Below, piece after piece: positions 17,679 through 25,866 of a DNA stretch of 64,000 nt (position 1 is its first letter; the number at the start of each line of letters is the position of its first letter). The stretch comes from Terriglobia bacterium (GTDB taxonomy: Bacteria > Acidobacteriota > Terriglobia > Terriglobales > Acidobacteriaceae), in assembly GCA_020072585.1 (NCBI GenBank), contig JAIQGL010000021.1:124001-188000 (forward strand), written 5' to 3'. Made by a program: the position numbers and the translations under genes. The notes below the pieces were generated by a model, which was not told the origin of the DNA, searched no databases, and saw only the letters and a program-made list of their open reading frames with translations.

Positions 17679-17758
17679 CTGCGAATCAAACCAAAGAACG
17701 CGAATCAGAAAAAGAGCCCGTTGACCAGGATTCGTGTTGATTCGCGTGTATTCGCGGC
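17679..17758. repeat. Imperfect inverted repeat of GCGAAT units (gene-less element)
   Basis: Left arm 17679-17707 (GCTGCGAAT ... ACGCGAATCA) and right arm 17729-17758, whose complement reads GCCGCGAAT, CACGCGAAT, CAACACGAATC. About 20 bases separate the arms. The unit is about 10-11 bases and resembles the arms at 54945-54973 and, more distantly, the CGCAGAT arms of the GxxExxY element at 61 kb. It fills the gap between hbd and crt. Confidence 0.6.
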
Positions 17759-17776
17759 CCCCTTGGTTGAAAAAGC

Positions 17777-18553
17777 ATGGAAAACGTCAAACTCGAAAAG
17801 AAAAACCAAATTGCTTACGTGACCATCGACCGCCCCAAGGTCCTCAACGCGCTCAACATGGCCACCATGCAGGAGCTGTGGCAGGTATTCAGCGAACTCA
17901 AAGATGACAAGCAGATTCGCGTCGTCATCCTCACCGGCGGAGGCGAGAAGGCCTTTGTGGCCGGAGCGGACATCAATGAGCTGGCGAAGAACAGTCCGGT
18001 CGAAGCTAAGGCATACACGCACAAGGGCCAGGCCACGCTCGATCTGATCGAGAACCTGGGAAAGCCAGTGATTGCCTGCGTGAATGGCTTTGCGCTGGGT
18101 GGCGGATGCGAGATCGCCATGGCTTGCACCATGCGCCTGGCCAGCGAGAATGCCAAGCTGGGCCAGCCGGAAGTAAAGCTGGGCCTTATTCCCGGATATG
18201 GCGGGACGCAGCGGCTTCCGCGGCTGGTAGGCACGGGGCTGGCGATGCAGATCCTTCTGGCGGGCGAGATGATTACCGCGCAGGAGGCGCACCGCATCGG
18301 GCTGGTGAATGAAGTGGTTCCCTCTGACCGGCTGATTCCAAGAGCTGAAGAGATTGCGCAAAAAATTATCGGCATGGCCCCGCTGGCAATCCAATATTGC
18401 ATGGAAGCGGTGAACCAGGGCATGAACATGACTTTGCCAGAAGGTCTCTTTCTGGAGGCCACGCTGTTCGGCATCTGCTGCGCCACGGACGACAAGAAGG
18501 AAGGCACCACAGCTTTCCTGGAAAAACGTCCAGCCCATTTCCAGGGCAAATGA
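17777..18553 (+). CDS. crt: Enoyl-CoA hydratase / crotonase
   Basis: 258 residues, typical length. The oxyanion-hole segments are AFVAGADINEL (59-69) and GFALGGGCE, and the two catalytic glutamates are E112 and E132 (PEVKLGLIPGYGGTQRLPR). It hydrates crotonyl-CoA-type substrates or dehydrates the 3-hydroxyacyl-CoA made by the preceding gene. Its stop overlaps the start of the DUF2007 gene by four bases (ATGA). Confidence 0.95.
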   Translation: MENVKLEKKNQIAYVTIDRPKVLNALNMATMQELWQVFSELKDDKQIRVVILTGGGEKAFVAGADINELAKNSPVEAKAYTHKGQATLDLIENLGKPVIACVNGFALGGGCEIAMACTMRLASENAKLGQPEVKLGLIPGYGGTQRLPRLVGTGLAMQILLAGEMITAQEAHRIGLVNEVVPSDRLIPRAEEIAQKIIGMAPLAIQYCMEAVNQGMNMTLPEGLFLEATLFGICCATDDKKEGTTAFLEKRPAHFQGK

Positions 18554-18822
18554 TGCACCCGGAATGGGAGCCAGACAAGCTGGCGACGGCTGCCACTTTT
18601 TATAACCTGCATGAGGCAGACATTGCCAAGGGTTTGCTGGACTCTTGTGGCGTAGACTGTTTCTTGTGCGATGAACACATGCACCGTGTACATCCCTTGA
18701 CCAGTGAAATCATTGGCGGGGTGCGGCTTCAGGTTGCTGAGCAGGACCTGGAACTGGCGAGAGAGCTGCTCAAAGAATATAAGCCGCCGGAAGACCCTGC
18801 GGGGCCCGGGCCGATAGAATGA
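18550..18822 (+). CDS. DUF2007-type small protein (putative signal transducing protein)
   Basis: 90 residues starting in the ATGA overlap with crt, where two ATG codons lie in tandem. The sequence shows the DUF2007 pattern: a first strand with TFYNLHEADIAKGLLDSCGV, an exposed C-rich strand (CFLCDEHM) and IGGVRLQVAEQDLELARELL. This is a ferredoxin-like fold found alone or fused to other domains in many bacteria. Function is unknown. Translational coupling suggests co-expression with crt and ribH. Confidence 0.8.
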   Translation: MMHPEWEPDKLATAATFYNLHEADIAKGLLDSCGVDCFLCDEHMHRVHPLTSEIIGGVRLQVAEQDLELARELLKEYKPPEDPAGPGPIE

Positions 18823-18832
18823 TCAAGTCGAA

Positions 18833-19699
18833 ATGATTAAGGGAATTACTACAATCCGCCATGCCGGCAGCGCAAAGGAATTTAAAGCGCTCAGCAAACT
18901 ATTTGACGCGATCGGATTTGAGCGTGGAACGCCGTGGAAGACCGCGCGCGGCCAGGGCGTACCATTCAAGGCGCCGCTCGGGCAGATTGAGTTTGTTGAG
19001 GGGCTGGAAACGGTCCACTCAGACCTGTGGATCGAGGTGACAGATCTGGATTCGATACGCGAGCTGCTGATCAAAGAGAATGACAAAGCCGCAGGCGAGA
19101 TACAGCAGACTGCGTGGGATTCACGGTTTTTTTTGGCTGTTCCGGCCAAGGGGTTAAAGGTACTTTTCTGGCAGAAGAACCGTCCCGCACAAGGTGCGGT
19201 GGAAGGCGATTTGAATGCCCGCGGCATGCGTTTTGGCGTGGTGGTGAGCCGGTGGAACTCGTTCATCACAGAGCGCCTGCTTCAGGGGGCGCTGGATGCA
19301 TTGCGCCGCAGCGGCTGTCGCGAAGAAGATATCACCATAGCGCGAGTGCCCGGAGCATTTGAAATTCCGTCCCAGGCGCGCACGCTGGCGCAGAGCGGGA
19401 AGCATGACGCCATCGTTACGCTGGGCTGCCTGATTCGTGGCGAGACCACGCACTACGAGCATATTTCCACCGAGGTGACGCGGGGGATAGGGCAATCAGC
19501 GCAGGAGACCGGCATTCCTCATACTTACGGCGTGCTCACCTGTGAGAGCCTGGAGCAGGCGCTGGACCGTGCCGGTCTTAAGGCGGGGAACAAGGGTTTT
19601 GAGGCAGCGATCTCCGCCGTGGAGATGGTGAGCTTGCAGCGCAAGACCCGCGGCCGTGGAAAAAAGAAATCTATGTCGAAGAAGAAAAAGGCGCGTTAA
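18833..19699 (+). CDS. ribH: VOC-like domain fused to lumazine synthase (RibH)
   Basis: 288 residues. Residues 1-118 resemble a vicinal-oxygen-chelate (glyoxalase-like) domain: DLWIEVTDLDSIRELLIKE and FFLAVPAKGLKVLFWQ. Residues 123-268 are 6,7-dimethyl-8-ribityllumazine synthase: W141 in SRWNSFITERLL, the GAFEIP substrate loop at 174-179, catalytic H207 in TTHYEH, and AGNKGFEAA near the end. It makes the penultimate riboflavin intermediate. A Lys/Arg-rich tail (269-288) is extra. A GTG at 19199 (residue 123) could start RibH alone, but the frame is continuous with no stop. NusB follows three bases later, a common ribH-nusB pairing. Confidence 0.88.
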   Translation: MIKGITTIRHAGSAKEFKALSKLFDAIGFERGTPWKTARGQGVPFKAPLGQIEFVEGLETVHSDLWIEVTDLDSIRELLIKENDKAAGEIQQTAWDSRFFLAVPAKGLKVLFWQKNRPAQGAVEGDLNARGMRFGVVVSRWNSFITERLLQGALDALRRSGCREEDITIARVPGAFEIPSQARTLAQSGKHDAIVTLGCLIRGETTHYEHISTEVTRGIGQSAQETGIPHTYGVLTCESLEQALDRAGLKAGNKGFEAAISAVEMVSLQRKTRGRGKKKSMSKKKKAR

Positions 19700-19702
19700 A
19701 GA

Positions 19703-20134
19703 ATGGGCACCCGGCGCAAATCGCGCGAACTATGCTTGCAGATGCTCTTCCAGTGGGACATGGGGAAGCAGCCACCCGAACACGTCAGCAAAACATTCTG
19801 GGCGGAACGGGGCGAGGTGGACGACGAAACGCGCAACTTCGCTGACGACCTTTTTCAAGTTGCAACTGGCCGCCATCAGGAAATCGATGAGCTGATTCAG
19901 AAGCATGCCCAGCATTGGCGCATGGAGCGCATGGCCGCGGTGGACCGCAACGTCCTGCGCACGGGGGTGGCCGAGTTTCTGGGGCCGCACCATACGCCCC
20001 GGCCGGTGGTGATCAATGAGGCGCTGGAGGTCGCGCGTAAGTTTTCCGCGCCGGAGTCGGTACAGTTCATCAATGGCGTGCTGGATTCGGTGGGGAAAGA
20101 TCTGGACTCTTCTAAAATCCCGAAGCGGAGCTGA
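19703..20134 (+). CDS. nusB: Transcription antitermination factor NusB
   Basis: 143 residues, all-helical, with the RNA-binding N-terminus GTRRKSRELCLQMLFQWD and conserved core segments AAVDRNVLRTGVAEF, VVINEALEVARKFSA and FINGVLD. It binds boxA RNA with NusE in rRNA antitermination. The gene starts three bases after ribH. Its last six or so codons (KIPKRS) and the stop lie inside a dispersed palindromic repeat, so the C-terminus is probably repeat-derived. Confidence 0.95.
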   Translation: MGTRRKSRELCLQMLFQWDMGKQPPEHVSKTFWAERGEVDDETRNFADDLFQVATGRHQEIDELIQKHAQHWRMERMAAVDRNVLRTGVAEFLGPHHTPRPVVINEALEVARKFSAPESVQFINGVLDSVGKDLDSSKIPKRS

Positions 20135-20150
20135 GGCATCCCTATCCTTT
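20113..20150 (+). repeat. Short palindromic dispersed repeat, copy 3, overlapping nusB end
   Basis: AAAATCCCGAAGCGGAGCTG followed by AGGCATCCCTATCC. The first 20 bases encode the end of NusB and its stop; the conserved CATCCCTATC tail lies past the stop. Confidence 0.65.
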
Positions 20151-20319
20151 CAAGAGCGTTTCTTTCCTAAACATGAAAGTCACTGCTTATCCGGCATAAA
20201 GATAATTTCCGGCAAAAGTGCTGCTGCGCGGGATTCGGGATTTCAGAAAAAAGCAGTGCTACAATAGAGCACTCCATCGACCTTGGTGCCCGCACTAAAA
20301 TACAAACGGACCTCACGAA

Positions 20320-21357
20320 TTGAAAAAGACTTCTATTACGTACGCCGATAGCGGCGTTGACATTGACCGCGCTGATCGCGCGAAGCAACGCATCAAGTAT
20401 CTGGCCCATCGCACGTTTACACCGGGCGTGGTCAGCGAGATCGGCGGCTTCGGCGGCATGTTCGCCATCGACAGGAAAAAATTCCGCGAGCCCGTACTGG
20501 TATCCAGCGTGGACGGTGTGGGCACCAAGCTCAAGCTGGCTTTCATGATGAATCTCCACCACACCGTGGGCGGCGACCTGGTGAACCATTGCGTGAATGA
20601 CATTGCCGTGCAGGGCGCAACACCGCTTTTCTTTATGGACTATCTGGCCACGGGAACGCTTGAGCCCGATATCGCCGAGAAGATCGTGGAAGGAATGGCC
20701 GAGGCCTGCAAGCACAACGGCTGCGCGCTGATCGGCGGCGAAACCGCGGAGATGCCGGGCTTTTATCCCAAGGGCGAGTACGATCTGGCGGGCTTCATTG
20801 TAGGAGTGGTGGAAAAGAGCAAGATCATTTCCGGAGACCAGGTTGAAGCCGGCGATGTGCTGATTGGACTGCCTTCCAACGGGCTGCACACGAATGGATA
20901 TTCGCTGGCCCGCAAATTGTTTTTTGACATCGCCAAGTACACCCCGGAAACCTACGTGAGTGAGATCAAAGGCAAGGCCGGGACCGAGTTGATGCACACG
21001 CACAAGAGCTACTGGCTGGTGTTGAAAAAGCTGATTGCGGCGGAGCTTGTCCATGCCATGGCGCATATTACCGGCGGCGGGATTACCGACAATCTTCCGC
21101 GCGTGCTGCCCAAAGGCACGGGAGCCGTGGTGGAAATGGGGACATGGCCCGTGTTGCCGATGTTTACTCATCTGCAACAAATTGGAAACGTGCCGCAGGA
21201 CGAAATGATGCGTACGTTCAACATGGGGATCGGAATGGTGCTGGTGGTATCGGCAAAAAAATTCAAGCGCGTGCAGAGCATTGTGGAGAAAGCGGGAGAG
21301 AAGGCCTACCTCATCGGCAGGATCGTCAAGGGTGATCGCAGAGTGCAGTACGCGTAG
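20320..21357 (+). CDS. purM: Phosphoribosylformylglycinamidine cyclo-ligase (AIR synthase)
   Basis: 345 residues with a TTG start at 20320; an in-frame TAA about 25 bases upstream and the family N-terminus ITYADSGVDID support it. Signatures are FGGMFAID, SVDGVGTKLKLAF, GGETAEMPGFY, GLHTNGYSLAR and AHITGGGITDN. It closes the imidazole ring in de novo purine synthesis using ATP. The stop is two bases from purN, so the two purine genes form one transcript with dut. No clear Shine-Dalgarno precedes the start. Confidence 0.96.
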   Translation: MKKTSITYADSGVDIDRADRAKQRIKYLAHRTFTPGVVSEIGGFGGMFAIDRKKFREPVLVSSVDGVGTKLKLAFMMNLHHTVGGDLVNHCVNDIAVQGATPLFFMDYLATGTLEPDIAEKIVEGMAEACKHNGCALIGGETAEMPGFYPKGEYDLAGFIVGVVEKSKIISGDQVEAGDVLIGLPSNGLHTNGYSLARKLFFDIAKYTPETYVSEIKGKAGTELMHTHKSYWLVLKKLIAAELVHAMAHITGGGITDNLPRVLPKGTGAVVEMGTWPVLPMFTHLQQIGNVPQDEMMRTFNMGIGMVLVVSAKKFKRVQSIVEKAGEKAYLIGRIVKGDRRVQYA

Positions 21358-21359
21358 AC

Positions 21360-21986
21360 ATGGCGGCCCTCAAAAAACTTGGCATCCTGCTTTCCGGCCG
21401 CGGCTCGAACTTCGAAGCCATCGCAGATTCAATCAAAGCCGGGCGGCTGCAAGCGGAAATCGCCATCGTGATTTCCAACCGTGCTGACGCGCCCGGGCTG
21501 GAGTCGGCCCGTCGGCGTGGCTTGAATGCACAATTGATTCCCTCAAAAGGCAGGGTCCGCGAGGAGCACGATGCTGAAGTTGTGACCGCGCTCAAGCAGG
21601 CACAGGTCGATCTGGTTTGCCTTGCCGGGTATATGCGGCTGCTCTCACCGGACTTTATCCGTGCATTCCCCAGTCGCATCGTGAATATTCATCCATCCTT
21701 GCTGCCGGCTTTCCCCGGCATGGACGCACAGAAGCAGGCACTGGCATACGGCGTGAAGGTCACAGGCTGCACCGTGCACTTTGTGGATGAGCACCTGGAC
21801 CACGGGCCGATTATTCTGCAAAAGACCGTGCCAGTGCTGGACAGCGACGACGAGCACACGCTTTCCGCCAGGATCCTGCAACAGGAGCATACGGCGTATT
21901 CGGAGGCGATTGGGCTGGTGCTTTCCGGTGAGGTTGAAGTGCAGGATAGAGTCGTGCGTAAGCGAACGCATGCAGAGGGCAAGTAA
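21360..21986 (+). CDS. purN: Phosphoribosylglycinamide formyltransferase 1
   Basis: 208 residues. The P-loop-like GILLSGRGSNFEAI binds the phosphate of GAR, and the catalytic triad N109, H111 and D147 is present (IVNIHPSLLP, HLDHGP). It transfers the formyl group of 10-formyltetrahydrofolate to GAR in purine synthesis. The gene is packed between purM (2-base gap) and dut (adjacent), so the three are co-translated. Confidence 0.96.
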   Translation: MAALKKLGILLSGRGSNFEAIADSIKAGRLQAEIAIVISNRADAPGLESARRRGLNAQLIPSKGRVREEHDAEVVTALKQAQVDLVCLAGYMRLLSPDFIRAFPSRIVNIHPSLLPAFPGMDAQKQALAYGVKVTGCTVHFVDEHLDHGPIILQKTVPVLDSDDEHTLSARILQQEHTAYSEAIGLVLSGEVEVQDRVVRKRTHAEGK

Positions 21987-22418
21987 ATGCTAAAGGTCAA
22001 GTTGCTTATGACCGCAGCCAAGGCGCCTACCGTCGCGCACCCGGGAGAAGACCTGGGGTATGACATCTATTCCGCGGAGACGGTCACGCTGGAGGCGCGC
22101 GGACACTCCATTATATCGACAGGCATTGCGATTGAGTGCACGTCACCGGAGGGCGAGAGCATGGGCGCGCTGCTGCGCGACAAGTCATCTATGGCGGCGC
22201 GGCGGTTGGCGCTGACCGGCGGCGTAATAGATTCAGGCTATCGCGGGGAGATCAAAGTCCTGATGGAAAATCTGAGCGACCTGCCGGCAACGATCCGCGC
22301 GGGCGACAAGATTGCCAACCTCATCCCGTATCCGGTGCTGACGGGCGAGGTAGAAGTGGTGGACGACCTCAATGAATCCAAACGTAAGGCGGGAGGATTT
22401 GGATCGAGCGGGAGATAG
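21987..22418 (+). CDS. dut: Deoxyuridine triphosphatase (dUTPase)
   Basis: 143 residues with all five trimeric dUTPase motifs: GYDIYSA (24-30), RDKSSMA (64-70), GVIDSGYRGEI with D82 and Y85, the short motif 4 region around KIANLIPYP, and the C-terminal RKAGGFGSSGR arm that closes over the nucleotide. It hydrolyses dUTP to dUMP and so limits uracil in DNA. Start codon directly follows the purN stop. Confidence 0.95.
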   Translation: MLKVKLLMTAAKAPTVAHPGEDLGYDIYSAETVTLEARGHSIISTGIAIECTSPEGESMGALLRDKSSMAARRLALTGGVIDSGYRGEIKVLMENLSDLPATIRAGDKIANLIPYPVLTGEVEVVDDLNESKRKAGGFGSSGR

Positions 22419-22433
22419 GAGCAAGTACGGATC

Positions 22434-22877
22434 ATGTCGGCTGCGTTTATAGAATTCAAAGTGAACAGTCATGGCCGCTTCCAGCGGTTACGTGACGTGT
22501 TTGTTGCGCTTCAACAATCCAAGACGTCTGAGGAGTGGCAAAACGAGGAATATTGGCTTGCCTACTTCAATGATGAGGAAAGAGCCACATTCTGGTGGCC
22601 GTCCGAAAGGGAGTTGATGGAATGGGAGCAACGTTGGTTCTCAACCCCATTGCCAGATCGGTGGTCAGATCCTACCTTGAAAAAGCCCTGGATTTTTCGA
22701 TCCATGATCGATGCCTTCAAAAACAGCGAATGCGAACTGAAGGATTGCCGGGTTGTGACCGGTGATATTGCTCGCCTTGAATTTGTACCGTACTCACATC
22801 CGTATGGTGGAACGGGCTGCATGGAGGCATTGATTCATGCTTTTGGATTCTCAATTCTCAGAACGGATGCGCCCTAA
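22434..22877 (+). CDS. Conserved-looking protein of unknown function
   Basis: 147 residues, soluble, unusually rich in Trp (nine or so) and Phe, with EEWQNEEYWLAYFNDEERA and WWPSERELMEWEQRW near the middle. No signal peptide, helix-turn-helix or nuclease motif is seen. TAGGAG lies about 11 bases before the ATG and it follows dut by 15 bases, so it may be read with the purMN-dut transcript. Its base composition is more AT-rich than its neighbours, which hints at a later arrival. I do not recognise the family. Confidence 0.6.
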   Translation: MSAAFIEFKVNSHGRFQRLRDVFVALQQSKTSEEWQNEEYWLAYFNDEERATFWWPSERELMEWEQRWFSTPLPDRWSDPTLKKPWIFRSMIDAFKNSECELKDCRVVTGDIARLEFVPYSHPYGGTGCMEALIHAFGFSILRTDAP

Positions 22878-22987
22878 GATCGCTCGTTTGATATGCGTAC
22901 ACTTTGAAGTTTACTGCTCCAGACTGTTTTTCGTTTGTCAGCACCCCATTACCGTTTCTCCGTAAGGAGTATTTTTTCAACCTTCTC

Positions 22988-22993
22988 TATAAT
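22988..22993 (+). promoter_or_regulatory. tyrS -10 element (TATAAT), leaderless start
   Basis: A perfect TATAAT lies eight bases before the tyrS ATG, so transcription should begin at or within a base or two of the start codon. No Shine-Dalgarno is present. A clear -35 is not seen. Confidence 0.5.
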
Positions 22994-23001
22994 CATCCCT
23001 G

Positions 23002-24294
23002 ATGGCAAACTTTCCTCCTGTCGAAGAACAACTGGCATACATCAAGAAGGGCGCGGCGGAGATCATCCACGAGCGCGAGCTGCGCGAGCGCCTGGAGCAA
23101 TCTCTCAAGACCGGCAAGCCGATGCGGGTGAAGGCGGGCTTTGATCCCACAGCCCCGGACCTGCACGTGGGGCATACCGTACTCATCCGCAAGCTGAAAC
23201 ACTTTCAGGACCTGGGCCACACGGTGATCTTCCTGATCGGCGATTTTACGGGGATGATCGGCGATCCGACGGGGCGGTCGGCGACGCGGCCGCCACTCAC
23301 GCGGGCAGACATCGATCGCAATGCTGAGACATATAAGGCACAGGTGTTCAAGATCCTTGATCCGCAAAAAACTGTGGTGGATTTTAATTCGCGGTGGTTT
23401 TCGAAAATGACGCCTGAGGATTTTATCCGTCTTACGGCAAAGTTTACGGTTTCACAGATGCTGGAGCGCGAGGATTTTCATAAGCGCTTTCAGGAAGAAA
23501 AACCCATCGCCATGCACGAACTGCTCTATCCCATGTGTCAGGGATATGATTCTGTTGCTCTGGAAGCTGACGTGGAACTGGGAGGCACCGACCAGAAATT
23601 CAATCTGCTGATGGGGCGCATTTTACAGAAGGATGCTGGGCAGCTATCGCAGATCATTCTGACCATGCCGCTTCTGGAAGGCACGGACGGCGTGCAGAAA
23701 ATGTCCAAGTCGTACGGGAACTACATCGGCATCAACGAGCCGCCGCAGGAAATCTACGGGAAAGTAATGTCCATCTCAGACGCACTGATGTGGCGGTATT
23801 ACGAACTGCTGACGGACGTAAAGGTGGCTGAGATTGAACAGATGAAATCAGATGCGGCTGCGGGAAAGCAGCATCCCATGGAAATCAAGAAGACGCTGGC
23901 GAGAAGGATTGTGCAGGACTTCCATGGTGAGCTGGCAGCAAAGGCGGCGGACGAGAGCTGGGCGAAGCAGTTTCAAAAAGACGAAGTGCCGGAGAATGTG
24001 GAAAGAGTGGAGATGGCCATCTCTGAAGTTGGGTGGTCTATTTCAAGTGATGTAGGCCATCCTGTGATTCAAGCTGGAGGGCCCAAGTATCCAGGCGTTC
24101 GACTGGACAAAGTGCTTCTAAAGTGTGGACTCGCTTCGTCCGGAGCCGAGGCCACGCGCAAAATCAAAGAAGGAGCAGTGCGTATTGGAGGAAATGTCGA
24201 GACTGCAACACGAATCTTGGTTCAGGAACTTCCAGCCGAATTATCGCTTCGTCTTGGAAAGAAGATGAAAATCGCAGTTATTCGCGAGTCGTAA
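23002..24294 (+). CDS. tyrS: Tyrosyl-tRNA synthetase
   Basis: 430 residues. Class I signatures are HVGH at 55-58 (HIGH motif) and KMSKS at 233-237. The tyrosine-recognition region includes [20 protein letters not shown], and an S4 RNA-binding domain ends the protein ([22 protein letters not shown]). It charges tRNA-Tyr in the cytoplasm. The KMSKS form is that of the TyrZ-like bacterial branch rather than the KFGKT form. It appears leaderless and ends in a strong terminator. Confidence 0.96.
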   Translation: MANFPPVEEQLAYIKKGAAEIIHERELRERLEQSLKTGKPMRVKAGFDPTAPDLHVGHTVLIRKLKHFQDLGHTVIFLIGDFTGMIGDPTGRSATRPPLTRADIDRNAETYKAQVFKILDPQKTVVDFNSRWFSKMTPEDFIRLTAKFTVSQMLEREDFHKRFQEEKPIAMHELLYPMCQGYDSVALEADVELGGTDQKFNLLMGRILQKDAGQLSQIILTMPLLEGTDGVQKMSKSYGNYIGINEPPQEIYGKVMSISDALMWRYYELLTDVKVAEIEQMKSDAAAGKQHPMEIKKTLARRIVQDFHGELAAKAADESWAKQFQKDEVPENVERVEMAISEVGWSISSDVGHPVIQAGGPKYPGVRLDKVLLKCGLASSGAEATRKIKEGAVRIGGNVETATRILVQELPAELSLRLGKKMKIAVIRES

Positions 24295-24327
24295 TCCCGT
24301 CCGTACCACAACTTGAACCTGTGATTG

Positions 24328-24357
24328 GTGAGGCAATAAACCTCCGCCTCACTTTTT
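24328..24357 (+). terminator. Rho-independent terminator of tyrS
   Basis: GTGAGGC and GCCTCAC form a 7-bp stem around an 11-base loop, followed by five T residues. It starts 34 bases after the tyrS stop. Confidence 0.85.
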
Positions 24358-24448
24358 GCCTTATCATTCGTCACATATAAGCATTGCCGTCGCGCTTTCT
24401 CTGCGATAATCGAAGCGCCAACAGCCCAAATATGAAGAAGGTTTCGTC

Positions 24449-25831
24449 ATGAAGAAACTGCTTTCACTGGTCAGCCTCGTTGCGTCTTCGATCTTCGGCT
24501 TGCTGCCAATCTTTCTGGTCATCTCCTGCCAGCCCGCCCGCGCCCAGTACACTGACATGCAGGCCATTACTGATTTAGGCGGGCCGCAGGAATTTGAGCG
24601 CCGCCGCCATGCTGTGGCAGAACAGATGAAAGAGGGCATTCTATTGGTGTTTGCCCGGCAGGTACCACCGGAAGCCGACCACTACCGTGAGGACAATGAT
24701 TTTTATTACCTCACCGGGGTAGCTGATCCCGGAGCAGTGCTTTTTCTGGACGGCAAAACCGGACGCACGGTGCTGTTTGAACCAGCACAGGCGCCACGCA
24801 AGAAGCAGGTATACGGCCCTACCGTCCTCTCACTGCCAAAAGAAGAGCAAGTCAAACTGGGCTTTTCTCTTGTACTGCCGGTCACGGATATTGACGTCTT
24901 TTTGACGAACACGCTAAAGAGCAACACATCCCTATGGCTGCGCATGGACTTCCCGGACAAGTCTGACGGGGCGCGCAGCGAAGTGGGCCGCGACCATGCT
25001 GATGAATATTCCGCGCCGTATCGCGGTGGCTTGCCCTTTGATCGCAGCGTCATCGAGCAACTGCGTTCCCACTATCCCCAGGCAGTACTGCGTGACATAA
25101 CGCCGACCCTGGATGCCATGCGCAATATCAAAACACCCCAGGAGATTGAGGTACTGCGGCGCAATGGAAAGCTCAGCGCGGAAGCCATCCGTGACGCCAT
25201 GGCCCATGCCAAGCCGGGGATGTATGAGTATCAGATTGAAGCCCGCGCGCGCTTTGGCTACGCGAATGCCGGCGCCCAGGGCGTGGCTTACCCGGCCATT
25301 GTTTCCAGCGGCAGCAGCCTCAATACCTGGCATTATTTCAACAATCGCAAGCAGGTTCCGGCCAACGGTCTGGTGTTCTTTGATTACGGCGCCGATCTGG
25401 ACCATGAAACCATGGACATCACGCGCACCTTCAACATCAGCGGTAAATTCACTCCGGAGCAGGCAAAGTGGTATGCGGTGGACCTGGAAGCGCAAAAAGC
25501 GGTAATCGCCTTGCTGACCACGGCTCATACCTATGAAGAAGCCGCAGAAGCGGGCCTGAAAATTTACCGGCGAGAAGGCATTGAGAAACAGTGGTTCGGC
25601 TTTCCCGGCCACTTTGTTGGTCTGGCGACGCACGATGTGCTGCTTCCGCGCGGGCCGATCAAAGCCGGGCAGGTAGTCACTGTGGAACCGATCATCGAGT
25701 TCCTTGACAAGCCAATGCATTTCCGCGTGGAAGATACGGTGCTCATCACGAGCGGAGCGCCGGAGATTCTGTCATCCGCAGTGCCCAAAGAGATGGCAGA
25801 AGTAGAAGCACTGATCGGCAGCGCGAAGTAG
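24449..25831 (+). CDS. pepP: Exported Xaa-Pro aminopeptidase (aminopeptidase P family, M24B)
   Basis: 460 residues. An N-terminal export signal (about 1-32) contains VISC27, which fits a lipobox, while ARAQ just after fits signal peptidase I, so lipoprotein or periplasmic are both possible. The aminopeptidase P N-domain has EDNDFYYLTGV, and the M24 metal site is visible as DYGADLDHETMDITRT (two Asp), GHFVGLATHD (His), VEPIIE and FRVEDTVLIT (two Glu). It removes N-terminal residues before proline, probably in peptide recycling in the envelope. GAAGAAGG precedes the ATG. Confidence 0.92.
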   Translation: MKKLLSLVSLVASSIFGLLPIFLVISCQPARAQYTDMQAITDLGGPQEFERRRHAVAEQMKEGILLVFARQVPPEADHYREDNDFYYLTGVADPGAVLFLDGKTGRTVLFEPAQAPRKKQVYGPTVLSLPKEEQVKLGFSLVLPVTDIDVFLTNTLKSNTSLWLRMDFPDKSDGARSEVGRDHADEYSAPYRGGLPFDRSVIEQLRSHYPQAVLRDITPTLDAMRNIKTPQEIEVLRRNGKLSAEAIRDAMAHAKPGMYEYQIEARARFGYANAGAQGVAYPAIVSSGSSLNTWHYFNNRKQVPANGLVFFDYGADLDHETMDITRTFNISGKFTPEQAKWYAVDLEAQKAVIALLTTAHTYEEAAEAGLKIYRREGIEKQWFGFPGHFVGLATHDVLLPRGPIKAGQVVTVEPIIEFLDKPMHFRVEDTVLITSGAPEILSSAVPKEMAEVEALIGSAK

Positions 25832-25866
25832 CGGGTCTGGCTTACAAGAGTCTTGGCATACAAGAG

